Below, piece by piece: positions 46,247 through 55,214 of a DNA stretch of 64,000 nt. The stretch is from Agaribacterium haliotis (GTDB lineage Bacteria > Pseudomonadota > Gammaproteobacteria > Pseudomonadales > Cellvibrionaceae), in NCBI RefSeq assembly GCF_002312815.1, contig NZ_NKQJ01000003.1, positions 186,001 through 250,000 on the forward strand, in the 5' to 3' direction. Below the pieces are notes generated by a model, which saw nothing but the letters and a program-made list of their open reading frames with translations, made no database searches and had not been told where the DNA came from. The translations under genes and the position numbers were made by a program. The number at the start of each line of letters is the position of its first letter. Position 1 is the first letter of the stretch.

Positions 46247-47121
46247 TTGAGCTCGCCAGCGGCTTCAGCAGACCCGGCCTGCACTTGGGTGTCGCCGGCG
46301 CTGAGACTCAGATAGTCACTGTTGCGCTCAACGGTGTATTTCAGGCTGACATCAACCAAAGCCATATCGGTTAAAAAATTGCGACCGAGCACAACATGGG
46401 GGTTGTCGCGCTTGCGCGCCAGCACCATAAACTTGATGCTTTCATCAATGCTCGCCAACTCAATGGGCAAGCTGACAACCGCGCCTTTGGCACTGGCGCC
46501 TAAGTAGCGCACTTTTTCAGAACCGAGCACGGGGCTCTCCAACTGCTTATTAAGCAGGAAAAAGCGCAGCCAGGGCTCGCCGTCCCGCTCAAAGTGGGTA
46601 ATGTCATCGGCGTAGATCAAACTCATCTCTAGGGCGGTATCGAGCTGGGCCGAAAAATAACTGGCGGCGGGCTTTAGCCAGAGCCACTCAACTCGACCGA
46701 ATATCGGCTTCTGTAGCTCAACGCCGGCAGGCTCGGGCGCAGCCGACGGCGATTGCACCTGCTCAGGGCTCGGTTTGGGCTCAGCGACTTGCTGCAGTGC
46801 CTTGACACTCTGGTTTAACGAGACAAGGGCCTCAGCCAGCTGGGCCTGGCCGGAGCGCAAGTCGGCCAGCTCCCGACTCAACTGTTCGTGGCTGCCATCC
46901 TGGTGCTGCTGGATAAGGCGCAGGGTTTGTTCATGAGCGCTGTTGTCAGCCGGCTCAGGTTTTAAGCCGAGCCACGAGCAGGCACTCAGCGCAGAGATCA
47001 CCAGCCCCCAAAAGCCGGCGCGACAAAAACTAGTGACACACAGTGCCCTGCGGGCAGGGCTTGCAATAAAGCGCCAAACGCGCTGCGAAGAGAGATGCAG
47101 TATCGAACAAAAAAAACGCAT
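46243..47121 (-). CDS. Retropepsin-like (RimB/PF05618-type) protease lipoprotein
   Basis: The 292-aa product has a long N-terminal signal with lipobox LSAC (C48), a coiled-coil stretch (about 62-112), a Pro-rich linker and a C-terminal domain of the family annotated as ATP-dependent zinc protease but related to retroviral aspartyl proteases (FGRVEWLWL, AQLDTALEMSLI, VVLGRNFLTDMALVDVS). The active-site triplet, usually DTG, reads DTA (D161-A163). The start has no strong ribosome-binding site and could lie further in. It is first in the amidoligase trio and should face the periplasm. Confidence 0.82.
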   Translation of the reverse strand: MRFFCSILHLSSQRVWRFIASPARRALCVTSFCRAGFWGLVISALSACSWLGLKPEPADNSAHEQTLRLIQQHQDGSHEQLSRELADLRSGQAQLAEALVSLNQSVKALQQVAEPKPSPEQVQSPSAAPEPAGVELQKPIFGRVEWLWLKPAASYFSAQLDTALEMSLIYADDITHFERDGEPWLRFFLLNKQLESPVLGSEKVRYLGASAKGAVVSLPIELASIDESIKFMVLARKRDNPHVVLGRNFLTDMALVDVSLKYTVERNSDYLSLSAGDTQVQAGSAEAAGELK

Positions 47122-47303
47122 TGAGCACGCAAAAAATCTAAGCCTAATAACGGGCCACCTTTGTACCTAATGTGTGTCGCCATGGCAACGAACACTGTGA
47201 GCTTTTTCTTTCAGCTCAAGCCCCGGGCCACTAAATTCAGACCTAGTTCAGGTTTCAAGCCCCAAACTGGCTTTAACGCTTGAACAGCCTCAGGAGCCAT
47301 CAC

Positions 47304-47828
47304 ATGAAAAACCTTGTCGCCACCCTCTGCCTGCTCGGAGCAGGCCTCAGCCCGAGTATCGATGCCCAGGCAAAACACTACAACGACCTGGCCACCGTGA
47401 CTCGTGTCAGCCCCGTATATGAAACCGTCGAACGCCGAGTACCGAGCGAACACTGCTGGACGGAGCGTGTCGCTCTTGAGCGCCGCGACTCGCGCTCGGC
47501 CACACCAACCCTTGTTGGCGGCATTATCGGCGGCGTGATTGGCAACGAAGTCGGCCGCGGTGGCGATAATAAAAAAATCGGTGCCGTCGTCGGCTCCCTG
47601 CTCGGTGCAAGCATTGCCAACGATGTCAGCCGGCGCTCGCGCCAGCACAAAGCTGGTTATCAGTACCTTGAACGCTGTGAAACAACGCACCATATAGAAA
47701 GTGAAGAGCGCTTAAAAGGTTATGACGTCGATTACCGCTACCACGGCCGTCACTATTCAACGTTTAGCCGCAAACACCCCGGTAAAAAAATCCGCGTTGC
47801 TGTCGATGTTCGCCCGGCCCTGCACTAG
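47304..47828 (+). CDS. Glycine-zipper 2TM domain protein
   Basis: The ATG at 47304 follows AGGAG (47292-47296) and gives 174 aa with a signal peptide (MKNLVATLCLLGAGLSPSIDA). A glycine-zipper segment at about residues 71-105 (GGIIGGVIGNEVGRGGDNKK then AVVGSLLGASIAND) is like 17-kDa surface-antigen or SlyB-type proteins, though no lipobox is present. Two conserved cysteines (in SEHCWTE and LERCETT) could form a disulfide. It is likely periplasmic or outer-membrane linked. It is divergent from the retropepsin gene. Confidence 0.87.
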   Translation: MKNLVATLCLLGAGLSPSIDAQAKHYNDLATVTRVSPVYETVERRVPSEHCWTERVALERRDSRSATPTLVGGIIGGVIGNEVGRGGDNKKIGAVVGSLLGASIANDVSRRSRQHKAGYQYLERCETTHHIESEERLKGYDVDYRYHGRHYSTFSRKHPGKKIRVAVDVRPALH

Positions 47829-47969
47829 TGGCCGCCAGAAAAACTTAGTGCCGAGCACGCCGCTAAGTTCTCAACAAGGCCGCAAGCGCAAGGTACTGAA
47901 TACAAACAAACTTAGCTCGGAGCGAGCTTCTGGCGTAGAATTGAAGCCTAAACTGAACTGGAAACAACT

Positions 47970-48200
47970 ATGTCTTGTCGCCTCGCTCTAAGTCTACTTC
48001 TGGCTATATCTTTAAGTGCACTAAGCCCCGTGGCTTTGGCGCAGATGAGCAAGGCCGAGGCCGCCGCTGAAGCTAAAGCCAAGTACGGCGGCAAGGTGCT
48101 CAATGTCAAAGCGACCGGCAGTAGCAACGGTAAAAACCACTACCAGGTTAAGTTGCTTCTTAAAAACGGCAAAGTGAAAACCGTCACCATCAGTGGCTAA
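47970..48200 (+). CDS. Small exported PepSY-like protein
   Basis: The 76-aa product has a signal peptide (ending LSPVALA) and a short mature part reading SKAEAAAEAKAKYGGKVLNV then HYQVKLLLKNGKVKTVTISG, which fits a single PepSY repeat. It ends 9 bp before the PhoP-like regulator gene, so it is probably in the same operon. Small PepSY proteins often precede PhoPQ-like systems; a role as a periplasmic modulator or as a target is inference. Confidence 0.8.
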   Translation: MSCRLALSLLLAISLSALSPVALAQMSKAEAAAEAKAKYGGKVLNVKATGSSNGKNHYQVKLLLKNGKVKTVTISG

Positions 48201-48209
48201 GAGAAGAAT

Positions 48210-48872
48210 ATGCGGCTGTTAATTGTTGAAGACGAGCACGCCATCGGCAAGCAAATCCAAGACTTCTTTGAAGGCGAAGGCATGGTTGTCGACTGGGCTC
48301 AAAATGGCACAGACGGCGCGTACTTTAGCCGAGAGTACGAGTACGAGCTGGCCATCATCGACCTCGGGCTACCCGGCCAGGACGGCATGAGCATTATCCG
48401 CGATATGCGCAAACTCGGGCGCAGCTGCCCGGTGCTCATCCTCACCGCGCGCGGGGATTGGCAAGACAAGGTTGAAGGCCTTGAAGCCGGCGCCGACGAC
48501 TACCTTGTCAAACCCTTTCATATCGAAGAGCTGCGCGCGCGCGCCAATGCACTGATTCGACGCGCTGCCGGGCACGCCCACAACGTGATGGAATTTGGCG
48601 AGCTGAGCATAGATCGCAGCGCCAAACTCGCGCGTATCGCCGGCACACAAATCGAGCTGACATCTTACGAATTTAATACGCTTGAATATCTCGCATTAAA
48701 TAAAGACAAAGCCGTTAGCAAAAGCGAGCTGACCGAGCACCTCTACCACCAAGACTACGAGCGCGACAGCAACGTTATTGAGGTATTTATCGGCCGCCTG
48801 CGCAAAAAACTCGCCCCGCTCGATGTAATAAAAACCGTGCGCGGCCAGGGTTACCGCTTTTCACCTCAATGA
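48210..48872 (+). CDS. phoP: OmpR-family response regulator, PhoP-like
   Basis: The 220-aa product has a receiver domain (acidic pair E7-D8, phospho-acceptor D51, K about 101 in LVKPF) and a winged-helix output domain ending VIKTVRGQGYRFSPQ. It overlaps the kinase gene by 4 bp. PhoP/PmrA/QseB cannot be separated with certainty by eye; the partner kinase looks PhoQ-like, so PhoP is favoured. Target genes are not identified here. Confidence 0.85.
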   Translation: MRLLIVEDEHAIGKQIQDFFEGEGMVVDWAQNGTDGAYFSREYEYELAIIDLGLPGQDGMSIIRDMRKLGRSCPVLILTARGDWQDKVEGLEAGADDYLVKPFHIEELRARANALIRRAAGHAHNVMEFGELSIDRSAKLARIAGTQIELTSYEFNTLEYLALNKDKAVSKSELTEHLYHQDYERDSNVIEVFIGRLRKKLAPLDVIKTVRGQGYRFSPQ

Positions 48873-50230
48873 AAAACAGCTCGCTGGTCCGCCGACTCTG
48901 GCTCGCCTCCGCCGCCGTTTTGCCGCTGTTTGTCGGCATCAGCGCCTGGACGCTGAACCGCATCTACGTCGACAGCCTGCACAACAGCGAGCGCGAAGCG
49001 CTGCTGGCACAGATTTACGCACTGATTGCGGTTGCCGACCTCGAGCTCGATGCCGACAAACACCAGGTTAAACTCGCCCTGCCCGCAGCGCTTGCCAACC
49101 CCCGCTTTGAAACCCCCGAGTCCGGTCTCTACGCGCGCGTGCTCAACCACCGGGGGCAGGTCATATGGCAGAGCAATTCGCTCGAGATCAGCGAGCTGCA
49201 TTTTTTCCGCCCGCCGCTGGGGGAACCTGGCCAGGCGCTGCCGCGCCACTTCTATTACAACGATAGCAACTGGCGCGCGCTGAGTTTCACCACATTGTGG
49301 GAACTCGACAATCAAGAATACAGCTTCCAGTTTGACGTGATTCACTCCCAGCGGGAAAAGCTCGCCGAGATATACAACTACCAGCAACATATGCTGCGCT
49401 GGCTCGGCGGCATGACCTTGCTGCTTATCGCCCTGCAAATCGTTATTGCGCGCTGGAGCCTGAAACCGCTTAAACGTCTCGCCGGCGAAATTGAAGCCAT
49501 CGAGTCCGGGCAAATACAGCGGCTAAGCGAGCGCTACCCCGACGAAATTCAACCGGTTACCTTGAGCTTAAACAAATTAATCAGCAGTGAAGAACAGCAG
49601 CGCGAGCGCTATAAAAATGCCCTCGGCGATCTTGCCCACAGTTTAAAGACGCCACTGTCGGTGATTCGCGCCCAACTTGAGCACAACAGCCAAAAAGACA
49701 AGCTGGTCGACGAACAAGTGCAGCGTATGAGCAGCATTATCGAGCACCAGCTAAAGCGAGCCAGCGCCGAAGTAAAAACCTTGTTTAATCAGCGCTGCGA
49801 TATCGAAACCATCAGCCGGCGTATCTGCGCTGCACTAGGCAAGGTCTATGCACAGCAGCAAACAGACTTTGATATAAGCATTGAAGCGGGCCTTAGCTTA
49901 AATATGCAGGAGAACGACCTACTCGAGCTGCTCGGCAACCTACTTGAAAACGCCTGCAAGTACGGCCGCGGCCAGGTCAAAATCAGCGCTCAACGCTGCG
50001 CAGAGCAACAGGTACTGCTTTGTATCGAAGACAATGGCCCCGGCATCGATGACAGTGTTAGCCAAGCGGTACTCGAGCGCGGCGCCCGCGCCGACACCGG
50101 CAAACAGGGCCAGGGCCTGGGACTTGCGATTGCAATCGACATCGTCAGCGCTTATAACGGTAGCCTCAGCATTAAGCAAAGCGGCCTAGGTGGCGCTTGC
50201 TTTGAAATCCGCCTGCCCAGCGCAAGCTAA
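48869..50230 (+). CDS. phoQ: Sensor histidine kinase, PhoQ-like
   Basis: The 453-aa product has two membrane segments (about residues 12-30 and 180-196) around a 150-residue periplasmic sensor, a HAMP linker, the H-box LGDLAHSLKTPLSVI with H257, and the ATPase boxes (LLGNLLENACKYG, EDNGPGI, GQGLGLAIAIDIV). AHSLKTPL is typical of PhoQ kinases. In PhoQ the periplasmic domain senses divalent cations and antimicrobial peptides; the same ligand here is only likely. It is coupled to the regulator gene. Confidence 0.86.
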   Translation: MKNSSLVRRLWLASAAVLPLFVGISAWTLNRIYVDSLHNSEREALLAQIYALIAVADLELDADKHQVKLALPAALANPRFETPESGLYARVLNHRGQVIWQSNSLEISELHFFRPPLGEPGQALPRHFYYNDSNWRALSFTTLWELDNQEYSFQFDVIHSQREKLAEIYNYQQHMLRWLGGMTLLLIALQIVIARWSLKPLKRLAGEIEAIESGQIQRLSERYPDEIQPVTLSLNKLISSEEQQRERYKNALGDLAHSLKTPLSVIRAQLEHNSQKDKLVDEQVQRMSSIIEHQLKRASAEVKTLFNQRCDIETISRRICAALGKVYAQQQTDFDISIEAGLSLNMQENDLLELLGNLLENACKYGRGQVKISAQRCAEQQVLLCIEDNGPGIDDSVSQAVLERGARADTGKQGQGLGLAIAIDIVSAYNGSLSIKQSGLGGACFEIRLPSAS

Positions 50231-50265
50231 TTCGCGCACAGGCTAAGTAAACTAAGCCCGAGTCA

Positions 50266-50664
50266 ATGCACAGCAAACTAGCCCTGTTACACAGCCCCGT
50301 ATTTAAATTTTTACGCCGCGCCCAGCTGGCCTTGGCCATGCTTATTTATTGTGTATTACTGCTGCTTCCTCAACAGAAGTTGCAAGGGGCCAGCTTTAAC
50401 GACCTATGGCTGCACGGCGTGGGGAATTTTTTGCTGTTTTGCTCTTTGTGGCTCGCTTTTGACGACAAGCCGCGACGTATTTATTTACTGCTGTTTACCA
50501 TTAGTTTCTCAGCGTTGATGGAGCTGGTACAGAGTTTGGGCAGCCGCAGTGGCTCGTGGAGCGATTTGGCCGCAAACAGCGGCGGCGCCTTCGTTGCTTT
50601 TTTATTCTGCGCCTTGCTCGACTTGCTCTTTGACTATTGGGACAGGCGAAATCACAGGCTGTAA
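50266..50664 (+). CDS. VanZ-like membrane protein
   Basis: The 132-aa product has four membrane segments and VanZ-like features: NDLWLHGVGNFLLFCSLW and the MELVQSLGSRSGSWSDLAAN segment. VanZ proteins give low-level teicoplanin resistance in enterococci, but bacterial homologues mostly have unknown roles. It starts 36 bp after the kinase and precedes the CPBP gene by 43 bp. Confidence 0.85.
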   Translation: MHSKLALLHSPVFKFLRRAQLALAMLIYCVLLLLPQQKLQGASFNDLWLHGVGNFLLFCSLWLAFDDKPRRIYLLLFTISFSALMELVQSLGSRSGSWSDLAANSGGAFVAFLFCALLDLLFDYWDRRNHRL

Positions 50665-50706
50665 ACTGCCCGCCGCTTGCGGCGGCCTGCCAGTGCGCAA
50701 ACGGAT

Positions 50707-51579
50707 ATGCAAAATTTAGCGAGCGAAGCACTTAAGCCAAAAACAAATAAATACCACCGCGTAAGCCTGGCAATACTGCTAAGTGCTGCTGCAGGCTTAA
50801 CGGTATTCTCACTGCTGCCGTGGCAGCAGCTTGCAGCCTTATTTTTGTTATTGCTGTGCAGCGAACTCTATCGCAAAGCGCCGCGCGCTCAAGGCTGGGC
50901 TATCGCCGGCCTATCCTGGCTAGGCACTGTTGTCACCGCACTGTTTATCGGCCTCTATAGACCAGAGGGTTTTGATTACCCGGTAGTGATAAATGAGCAA
51001 GTACTGCACAAGGACGGCAAAGTATTTTCACTGTACTTTAATACGGCTCAACTGCTTGCAGGTTTTATTCTGTTAGTTCAACTAGGCCCTGCAGCCAGCT
51101 ACGGGCGGATATGGCTGCGCGCCCAAAGTATACATATGCTTTTACTTGGCCTTGGTTTAAGTGCTGTAATTTTATTTGCCGCAAGTTATCTGCTTAAGCT
51201 AGAGCTGCACATCAAACACGCAGGCCTTTGGCTCAGTTTTACAATTATCAATGTACTGTGCACCTGCATCGCTGAAGAAAGTTTTATTCGCTTAGTAATA
51301 CAGCGCCAGCTCGGGCGCGTGAGCGAAAAACTAAGCCTGTGGCTGCATCTGAATAAAAGCAAATACTTGTTGGTTGAACTTGTGCCGCTGGCGCTCACCA
51401 CCTTGGTGTTTGCAGCCGTGCACCCGATTATCAGCTGGCAGTTGAGCGCTGTTTTTCTAGGGGCCGGCCTGCTCTACGGCCTGCTTTATAGCTTGAGTAA
51501 AAATATCTTCACAGCCATCGCGGTGCACGGCTTAGTGAACAGCCTGCACTTTCTGCTGCTGAGCTACCCCATTGTTTGA
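50707..51579 (+). CDS. CPBP (Abi/CAAX protease-like) intramembrane metalloprotease
   Basis: The ATG at 50707 gives 290 aa; a TTG at 50677 would add ten residues. About eight membrane segments are present with the three active-site motifs: EExxxR (AEESFIRLV), FxxxH (LVFAAVHPI) and HxxxN (AVHGLVNSLHF). Members cleave peptides in the membrane, some linked to bacteriocin self-immunity or prenylated peptides. The 3' end overlaps the convergent MMPL gene by 48 bp. No strong ribosome-binding site precedes either start. Confidence 0.87.
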   Translation: MQNLASEALKPKTNKYHRVSLAILLSAAAGLTVFSLLPWQQLAALFLLLLCSELYRKAPRAQGWAIAGLSWLGTVVTALFIGLYRPEGFDYPVVINEQVLHKDGKVFSLYFNTAQLLAGFILLVQLGPAASYGRIWLRAQSIHMLLLGLGLSAVILFAASYLLKLELHIKHAGLWLSFTIINVLCTCIAEESFIRLVIQRQLGRVSEKLSLWLHLNKSKYLLVELVPLALTTLVFAAVHPIISWQLSAVFLGAGLLYGLLYSLSKNIFTAIAVHGLVNSLHFLLLSYPIV

Positions 51580-54096
51580 TTTGGGTACCAGATAGCGCCG
51601 CAACCACGGCAACATCAATAAGCGCGGAAGCAGCAAAAGCGAACCGAGCAGCGAAACAAACATCGCAAAACCCGTTAACAAACCAAAATAAATGGTCGGG
51701 ATAAAGCGGCTCAGCACCATAATGCCAAAACCAAAAATGATAATAACCGCGGTGTAATACATCGCCCGACCTATGGACAAGTGCGAGCGACGCATCGCCG
51801 CTAAAGCATCCCCGTCCAAGGCCAGTTCGCCGCGATAGCGGTGAATATAGTGAATTGTGTGGTCGACACCAATGCCGACGGTAATCGCCGCAACCGTAAT
51901 GGTCATCATATCCAGCGGTATGCCCAGCCAGCCCATGCCGCCGAGCACATAAAACGCAGCAGCGATGTTTGGAATAATTGCAATCGTGGCCAGAACAAAC
52001 GATTTAAACAGCAGCGCCAACATTAAATAAATTGCCAGAAATACAACCGCCAAAGTTAAAATCTGCGAGCTAAATAAACTTTGCAACATATTGTTGTAGA
52101 GCACTAACAGGCCGGTCATACGGCTTTGCTCTTTCGCAAAGGGGGCTGAATCCGCGATATGTTTTTGAATGCGCTGAACAAATTCCGAGCGACTAAGTCC
52201 GGGATAGGTATCAATCACCCTCAGCGTCAACCGCGTCTGCATGCCATCTTCAGAAAGGTAGGGGGAAATTAACACACTGCGCACGTCGTCACTTAACACG
52301 CGCTGCATTAGGGCCAGCTCAAAATCGTTTAAGCTGCCGTTAATATCCCGCCCAACTTTATAAAGTGTTGCAAGGCTCTGTACTTTGCCGACCTCGGGCA
52401 AACTTTCTAAATAATCGTGCAGCCACTCTACCTGCTTTAGGCCGCCGACTGTCATCCAGTAGCTGGACATATTATCGCCAGTTTCAGAAAAAGGGTCATC
52501 TTCGGCAAACTCGTCAAAGTCATCACCGGCAAAACTTTCGTCGGCAAAGGCATCGTCAAAACCGTCGCCCTGCTCAGCCCAACTTTCATCGGCAAAGTCA
52601 TCGTCGGCAAAGGCCAGGTCTTCGTCTATGCGCAGGCTCTGCTCAGCGGCGTTGATCACCAAGTCGAGACTAATGGTGCCGCCGAGCTTATTGTCAATCA
52701 CCGTCAAGCCCTGATAAATCTCTGTTTTCTCGTGGAAATAATCAACAAAACGGTTTTCAACTTGCAGCTGTTTTATTCCCCAAAGCGCCAACAAAAACAG
52801 CGCGGCAAAACTTACCACGATGAGTCGGCCGTGGCGCTCGACAATACAGGCAAAATAATAGGTAAACGGCGGCGAGCTCGGCGAAGTTTCAACGATACCC
52901 GCCCGATGCTGACGCGGGAACAAGGTCAACGCTGCTGGCAGTATTAAAAAAGCCAAGCTCAGCGCAACGCCCAGGCCGAGGGTCATCATCCAGCCAAAAT
53001 CAATAACTGGCCGTATACCACTGACCACCAGTGATGCAAACGCAACAATTGTTGTCACCGCCGTATAAAAACACGGCCGCGCCATAAACATAACGGTTGC
53101 TTTAACAAGTTTTCGGTTGGGCCACAGCGGGTGCTGCTGCTCCAGTTCGCGGTAGCGAACCACCAAGTGAATAATGATCGACAGCGAAATAATTAATAGC
53201 AGCGCAACAAAGTTTGACGAGATCACCGTCAGGCGCCAGTCGAGCCAACTGACGTAACCGAGCATCATCAACACGGCCGTCAAGCAGCAGAGCATAGGAA
53301 CAAAAACAAATTTCCAGGCGCGAAAGATTAACGCAAGCACAGCGATCATAAACAGTACAACCGCAATGCCAAAAACAAGTAAATCGCTTTGAATAAAAGC
53401 AATCATATCGGCGGCGATCATGCTCACCCCACCGACAAAAATCTGCGCCCTATCCTGATAACGGGCGACAATTTCACGCACCTGTTTAACTCGTAAACGG
53501 GCCTCGGCATCGGCGCGGGTGCGGGCCTGTAAATAGGCCTGTTCAACATCGGCCAGGGCTGAGGCATGCTCTGGATTTTGAGCATAGTCAGCGCGCAAGC
53601 GGTCGCGCCGACGAACCAGCTCTAATAATTCGTGATCAACTTTTAAGTTTAATTGCAAAGCCGTGGTCTGCCCCTGCGGCCCGAGTATCAGCTTTTTGTA
53701 GATGGGGCTGGTCCAAAACTCTTTGCGCGCCAGCTGGTAATCAACCTTGCTTTTACCGAGCGTACGAGGGTTCATTGCCAATTCGGCCAGACTCTGGCGC
53801 GGACTAAACAGCAGCGGTACATTTAATATACTGTTGATACTTTGTACGCCTTCAACGGTGCTGAGCTCCTGCTGCAGCTGTGCCAACAGCGCCAGTGATG
53901 CGTCAGAAAATAGCTCGTGTTCCGGCTTAAAAGTCACAACAAGAAAATCGCCACTGTCAAAACGCTTGGAGACCTCCCGAAAAAACTCGAGGTCGCTGTC
54001 GTTTTCAAGCGTTAGAGAGTCGGCCGAGGCATCGAGCTTAAAATTAGGCAGGCCGGCCGCAAGAAACAGCGCCAGAGCCAGCAAACAAATAAGCAC
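51532..54096 (-). CDS. MMPL/RND family transporter
   Basis: The product is 854 aa from a GTG at 54096, with about twelve membrane segments and two large periplasmic loops in the MMPL/HpnN-like layout (LDASADSLTLENDSDLEFFR after the first segment). Such proteins move lipids or hopanoid-like molecules to the outer membrane. The frame stays open to a stop at 54166-54168. The 21 codons above GTG encode a typical basic lead-in (RLSRFYFKAVLDYPKS). ATT at 54159, 9 bp after GGAG, may be the true start. The second loop contains an Asp/Glu/Phe-rich insert at about residues 491-541. The 3' end overlaps the convergent CPBP gene. Confidence 0.88.
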   Translation of the reverse strand: MLICLLALALFLAAGLPNFKLDASADSLTLENDSDLEFFREVSKRFDSGDFLVVTFKPEHELFSDASLALLAQLQQELSTVEGVQSINSILNVPLLFSPRQSLAELAMNPRTLGKSKVDYQLARKEFWTSPIYKKLILGPQGQTTALQLNLKVDHELLELVRRRDRLRADYAQNPEHASALADVEQAYLQARTRADAEARLRVKQVREIVARYQDRAQIFVGGVSMIAADMIAFIQSDLLVFGIAVVLFMIAVLALIFRAWKFVFVPMLCCLTAVLMMLGYVSWLDWRLTVISSNFVALLLIISLSIIIHLVVRYRELEQQHPLWPNRKLVKATVMFMARPCFYTAVTTIVAFASLVVSGIRPVIDFGWMMTLGLGVALSLAFLILPAALTLFPRQHRAGIVETSPSSPPFTYYFACIVERHGRLIVVSFAALFLLALWGIKQLQVENRFVDYFHEKTEIYQGLTVIDNKLGGTISLDLVINAAEQSLRIDEDLAFADDDFADESWAEQGDGFDDAFADESFAGDDFDEFAEDDPFSETGDNMSSYWMTVGGLKQVEWLHDYLESLPEVGKVQSLATLYKVGRDINGSLNDFELALMQRVLSDDVRSVLISPYLSEDGMQTRLTLRVIDTYPGLSRSEFVQRIQKHIADSAPFAKEQSRMTGLLVLYNNMLQSLFSSQILTLAVVFLAIYLMLALLFKSFVLATIAIIPNIAAAFYVLGGMGWLGIPLDMMTITVAAITVGIGVDHTIHYIHRYRGELALDGDALAAMRRSHLSIGRAMYYTAVIIIFGFGIMVLSRFIPTIYFGLLTGFAMFVSLLGSLLLLPRLLMLPWLRRYLVPKSNNGVAQQQKVQAVH

Positions 54097-54309
54097 GCTC
54101 TTGGGATAATCGAGTACGGCCTTAAAATAGAACCGAGAAAGGCGGGCGCTGAGACTAATTTTCGTTTACTCCATTATTGGCAACGGCCGGCGCAAGCGCT
54201 ATGCTTCTGCACCCTTCCAGTGGGCGCCTATTCTAAAAATTTTCCACAAAAAGCGCTATGGTGTAAATATAGATGAGCCTTTTTATGGCCGGAAGCTGCT
54301 TATAGCAAC

Positions 54310-55122
54310 ATGCTAAAACTACATTTTTGTGATCATCGTCAAGCAGACTTTTGGCTCACCGACGACCAGTATTATATTGGCCGCTCACAGAGCGACCAAT
54401 TGCGTATTGACGATCTAAGCCTGAACGAAAGACACGCAGTCATTCAGTTGCGCAAAGGCCGCTTTTTACTCAAAGATCTCGCTTCAACCACCGGCACCTA
54501 TGTCAACGGCCGCGCAATCAAACAACACTATCTGCAGCGCGGCGACATCGTGCGCATGGGCGAGGTTGAACTCGAAGTCATCGACCCCAGCTCAACCGCG
54601 AGCCGCTGGACCTTAAGTGCCAGCAACAGCTGGCTAATTGGCCAGGATTATCCACTTGGCGATGCCCAAAGCGAGCGCCGCTGGACCATTGGCCGCGCAA
54701 CCGACTGCGACATTGTTATCCCAAGCAAGCACTTAAGCCGTCTACACGCTGTGCTTGAGCTCAAAAACGACCGGCTTTTTCTCCGCGACCTCGACTCGTC
54801 TAACGGCACCTGGGTCAATGACGAACGCATACTCGAATGTGAATTATACGCCGGCGATCAAATCAAGATCGACGTTTTCAGTTTTCAAGTCATCGGCCCC
54901 GGCGCTGAAAACAAGCGCATAAAAACGCATTCAAATAACGAAGCGAGTTTTGACAAGAGCATTACCGCACAACACGAAATCCCTCTGTGGCAAACACGCT
55001 CAACCTCACCGGGCAACCGGGTTCAGGAAGATCTCTACAAAAAGCGCTGGAGCGCCAGTATCGCAGCACTTTTTCTAATTTGCTGCTTTGCCGTCTGGCT
55101 CGCCTACCTCTTCTTAAGCTAG
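54310..55122 (+). CDS. Double FHA-domain membrane protein
   Basis: The 270-aa product has two forkhead-associated domains. The first (about residues 15-95) carries YIGRSQSDQLRI and LNERHAVIQL; the second (about 115-195) carries IGRATDCDIVI, LSRLHAVLEL and LDSSNGTWVND. A basic linker and one C-terminal membrane segment (SIAALFLICCFAVWLAYLFL) follow. FHA domains bind phosphothreonine, so it should dock phosphorylated partners at the inner membrane. No Ser/Thr kinase or type VI gene is adjacent; PrkA at the window start is far away and any link is speculation. Confidence 0.9.
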   Translation: MLKLHFCDHRQADFWLTDDQYYIGRSQSDQLRIDDLSLNERHAVIQLRKGRFLLKDLASTTGTYVNGRAIKQHYLQRGDIVRMGEVELEVIDPSSTASRWTLSASNSWLIGQDYPLGDAQSERRWTIGRATDCDIVIPSKHLSRLHAVLELKNDRLFLRDLDSSNGTWVNDERILECELYAGDQIKIDVFSFQVIGPGAENKRIKTHSNNEASFDKSITAQHEIPLWQTRSTSPGNRVQEDLYKKRWSASIAALFLICCFAVWLAYLFLS

Positions 55123-55214
55123 TTAGCTGCAATTAATTCGCGTCAATAGCCTTAAGTAAAACACACGTCTACATCTTGCTCTGTAACAGATTGTTACGCA
55201 AAGGCCACAGCGGC

